A stretch of 64,000 bases of DNA from Superficieibacter sp. HKU1 (GTDB lineage: Bacteria; Pseudomonadota; Gammaproteobacteria; Enterobacterales; Enterobacteriaceae). Location: contig NZ_CP119754.1 in the NCBI RefSeq assembly GCF_029319185.1, positions 3,472,001 through 3,536,000 on the forward strand, given 5' to 3'. Below, piece by piece: positions 62,122-64,000 of this stretch. The position numbers and the translations under genes are program-made. A model generated the notes under the pieces. It saw nothing but the letters and a program-made list of their open reading frames with translations. It was not told the origin of the DNA and made no database searches. Each line of letters begins with the position of its first letter. Within the stretch, counting starts at the first letter, position 1.

Positions 62122-63000
62122 TTATTTCATGCTGTTGACGATGGTCTCAACATTATGACGCATCGCTTTCGCATAGGTATCCGCCACGCCGCCGGGTGCG
62201 GACAGGGCTTCCGGATAAAGCTCACCGCCCGGCTGCGCGCCGGTGGCGCTGGCAATCTGCCGGACCAGGCGCGGATCGAGCTGATTTTCCATAAACCAGA
62301 CTTTCACGCCGTCGGCTTTGATCTGCTTAATCATCTGCGCAATCTGCGCCGCACTCGGCTCGCTTTCCGAGGACAGTCCCTGCGGCGCGACGAAGGTCAC
62401 GCCATAGGCGCGGCCAAAATAGCCGAAGGCGTCGTGGCTGGTGAGCACTTTACGCTTCGCCTGTGGGATAGCGCTGAACTGCGTTTTGGCCCAGCTATCC
62501 AGCTGTTGCAGCTGGGTTATGTAGCGGCTGCCCGACGCTTTCAGATCGGCGGCATCTTCTGGATCGGCTTTCTCCAGCGCAGCCAGAATGTTTTGCGCAT
62601 AATGCGCGCCGTTGGCAATATCATTCCACGCATGCGGATCGGTCACGGTTTTTCCGTCCTCCTCCAGAGTATGCGTTTTGATACCGTCCGAGGCGACAAC
62701 CAGCGTGCCGTGAAAACCGGAGGCTTTAACCATCCGGTCAAGCCAGCCTTCCAGCCCAAGACCGTTAACCACTACCACGTCGGCTTTGCTCAGCATTGCG
62801 CTATCCTGCGGCGACGGTTCAAAGGTATGCGGATCGCCATCCGGTCCTACCAGCGTTCTCACGTTAACGCGATCGCCCCCGACTTGCTGAGTAATATCGC
62901 CAAGTATCGAAAAACTGGTAACCACATTCAGCGTTTTCGCCATTGCGTTCTGCGCCATGACGCTAAGCGCCAGTGCAATAATGACCCCTGTACGTTTCAT
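62122..63000 (-). CDS. Cluster-9 metal (Zn/Mn/Fe) ABC transporter substrate-binding protein
   Basis: A 292-residue periplasmic protein with signal peptide (cleavage after NAMA, residue 21). Probable metal ligands are His58 (GDPHTFEPS), His123 (TDPHAWND), His189 (TSHDAFGYF) and Glu264 (LYPEALS). A His at the third place is more typical of zinc binders than of the manganese proteins SitA/MntC, where it is Glu, but a Glu as fourth ligand is unusual. No His-rich loop is present. It is the last gene of a three-gene operon (ATPase, permease, binding protein) and is followed by a terminator. Confidence 0.85.
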   Translation of the reverse strand: MKRTGVIIALALSVMAQNAMAKTLNVVTSFSILGDITQQVGGDRVNVRTLVGPDGDPHTFEPSPQDSAMLSKADVVVVNGLGLEGWLDRMVKASGFHGTLVVASDGIKTHTLEEDGKTVTDPHAWNDIANGAHYAQNILAALEKADPEDAADLKASGSRYITQLQQLDSWAKTQFSAIPQAKRKVLTSHDAFGYFGRAYGVTFVAPQGLSSESEPSAAQIAQMIKQIKADGVKVWFMENQLDPRLVRQIASATGAQPGGELYPEALSAPGGVADTYAKAMRHNVETIVNSMK

Positions 63001-63015
63001 CTTTTCCCCTTGCTA

Positions 63016-63876
63016 TTAAAAAAAGGCGCGAAGGCTGCCTGCCAGCCCGCTGCGTCTGCCAAATAAAACGGATATAAAAAAGAGGGCGCTGGCGGTCAGC
63101 ACGATGGACGGTCCGGCGGGCAGATTGGCTCCCCAGGACAGACTTAATCCCAGCCAGGCGCTGACAGTGCCGATGGCACCGGCGAGCAGTAACAGACCGG
63201 GTAAAGTATTCGCCCAGCAGCGCGCGGCAACCGCGGGTAGCATCATGACGCCTACCGCCATCAGCGTGCCGAGCACCTGAAAACCGGCGACCAAATTCAA
63301 CACCAGCAGCGCCAGAAACAGACCGTGCAGCAGCGAGGGCAGCCAGCGCACATTAACCTGTAGCCAGGCGCTGTCGAACGCTTCACTCACCAGGCCACGA
63401 TAAAACAGCGCCAGGCAAAGCAGCGTCACGCCGCTAACGCCGGCGACGAAAATGGCCGAATCGGTATCAACCGCCAGAATCGAGCCGAACAGCAAATGCA
63501 GCAGATCGACGCTGGAGCCGCGCAGCGAAACCAGCGTCACCCCCAGCGCCAGCGATCCCAGATAGAAGCCGGCAAAACTGGCGTCCTCTTTAAGCAGCGT
63601 GCGGCGACTCACCCATCCGGCGATCAACGCGACCGCGATCCCGGCAATAAACCCGCCGATACTCATCGCCAGAAGCGACATGCCGTTCAGCAGATAGCCC
63701 ACCGCCACGCCCGGCAAAATCGCATGGGAAAGCGCATCGCCCATCAGGCTCATCCGCCGCAGTAATAAAAAGACGCCCAGCGCCGTGGTGCTCATTGAGA
63801 GCGCCAGACAGACCACCAGCGCGCGCCGCATGAAACCAAATTCAATAAAAGGCTGAAAAAAGAGATGCCAGATCAT
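63016..63876 (-). CDS. Cluster-9 metal ABC transporter permease
   Basis: A 286-residue ABC-3 family permease with about eight transmembrane helices. It has RRMSLMGDALSHAILPGVAVGYL (about 42-64) and SLRGSSVDLLHLLFG (about 120-134), the same blocks as AztB at 22.9-23.8 kb. Its ATG overlaps the ATPase stop by 4 bp (ATGA), and the binding protein starts 15 bp downstream. Metal specificity is set by the binding protein and cannot be read here. Confidence 0.88.
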   Translation of the reverse strand: MIWHLFFQPFIEFGFMRRALVVCLALSMSTTALGVFLLLRRMSLMGDALSHAILPGVAVGYLLNGMSLLAMSIGGFIAGIAVALIAGWVSRRTLLKEDASFAGFYLGSLALGVTLVSLRGSSVDLLHLLFGSILAVDTDSAIFVAGVSGVTLLCLALFYRGLVSEAFDSAWLQVNVRWLPSLLHGLFLALLVLNLVAGFQVLGTLMAVGVMMLPAVAARCWANTLPGLLLLAGAIGTVSAWLGLSLSWGANLPAGPSIVLTASALFFISVLFGRRSGLAGSLRAFF

Positions 63877-64000
63877 GCAAACGCCGCTCCCTGCGTGCTG
63901 CCCCAGTACGCCTGTTCAGCTTTAAGATGGAGGGTTTCAGGGAAATAATCGCTAACGCGCTGGCTGTCGTGCAACACCGCCAGCAGCGTCTGCCCCTGGC
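63873..64000 (-). CDS. Metal ABC transporter ATP-binding protein, C-terminal end only
   Basis: The last 41 codons of an ABC ATPase whose start lies beyond the window. The frame contains the H-loop LLAVLHDSQRVSDYFPETLH, similar to VVVIHDMRLVGEHFPETLM of AztA, and ends GAAFA before a TGA that overlaps the permease ATG. It completes a cluster-9 metal importer. Confidence 0.75.
   Translation of the reverse strand, partial: QGQTLLAVLHDSQRVSDYFPETLHLKAEQAYWGSTQGAAFA

Noticed and set aside
62122..63000. Naming the second metal-binding protein SitA
   Set aside because: The third ligand is His rather than the Glu of SitA-type manganese/iron binders, and the ATPase gene is mostly outside the window.

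Overview
This 64 kb window is a chromosomal segment of a gamma-proteobacterium of the family Enterobacteriaceae. From base 31 kb onward it follows the gene order of the Escherichia coli/Salmonella backbone: kbp-yqaE-alaE-ygaC-ygaM-nrdHIEF-proVWX-ygaY-mprA-emrAB-luxS-micA-gshA-yqaB-argtRNAs-serV-csrA-alaS-recX-recA-pncC. The proteins are close to the E. coli ones (CsrA looks identical; NrdE, EmrB and LuxS are nearly so). Departures from the E. coli layout suggest an Enterobacter/Citrobacter/Kosakonia-like genus, but the species cannot be fixed from sequence alone.

Layout. Bases 1-19.9 kb hold the 3' part of a giant BapA-like biofilm adhesin gene built of Ig-like repeats, broken by an in-frame amber codon at 8491, followed by its type I secretion system (TolC-like, ABC, HlyD-like). 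At 20.1-22.1 kb is a Tat-exported PhoX-type phosphatase behind a good PhoB box. From 22.2 to 31.1 kb lies a metal-acquisition island: aztABCD zinc importer and chaperone, a KdgM-like porin, a COG0523 GTPase (ZigA-like) with a small unknown gene, and a FhuE-like TonB receptor. The same 12-bp Zur-like palindrome sits upstream of aztA and of zigA. From 31 to 35 kb are small stress and envelope genes, including a ydeI/ydeJ pair; stpA, ygaV and ygaP are absent.

From 35.4 to 46.6 kb are the class Ib ribonucleotide reductase operon with two NrdR boxes, a GH-A glycoside hydrolase divergent from a LacI-type regulator with a perfect 28-bp palindrome between them, the proU osmoprotectant operon, and an intact ygaY-type MFS exporter. 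Next come a 53-codon scar made by in-frame deletion of ygaZH, and mprA-emrAB. A two-gene RNA-repair cassette (Rnl-type RNA ligase plus HD-phosphatase/polynucleotide-kinase fusion) is inserted between emrB and luxS. After micA and gshA, only about 20 codons of yqaA survive before yqaB. Four tRNA-Arg genes with an exact 140-bp period, tRNA-Ser, csrA, alaS, recX, recA with its LexA box, and pncC follow. The window ends in a second cluster-9 metal ABC transporter where E. coli has mltB.

The most interesting content is the RNA repair operon, the Zur-controlled zinc island with its candidate outer-membrane receptor and porin, the amber codon in the adhesin, and two gene-loss scars (ygaZH and yqaA). 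I saw no insertion sequence, prophage, integrase or CRISPR array.
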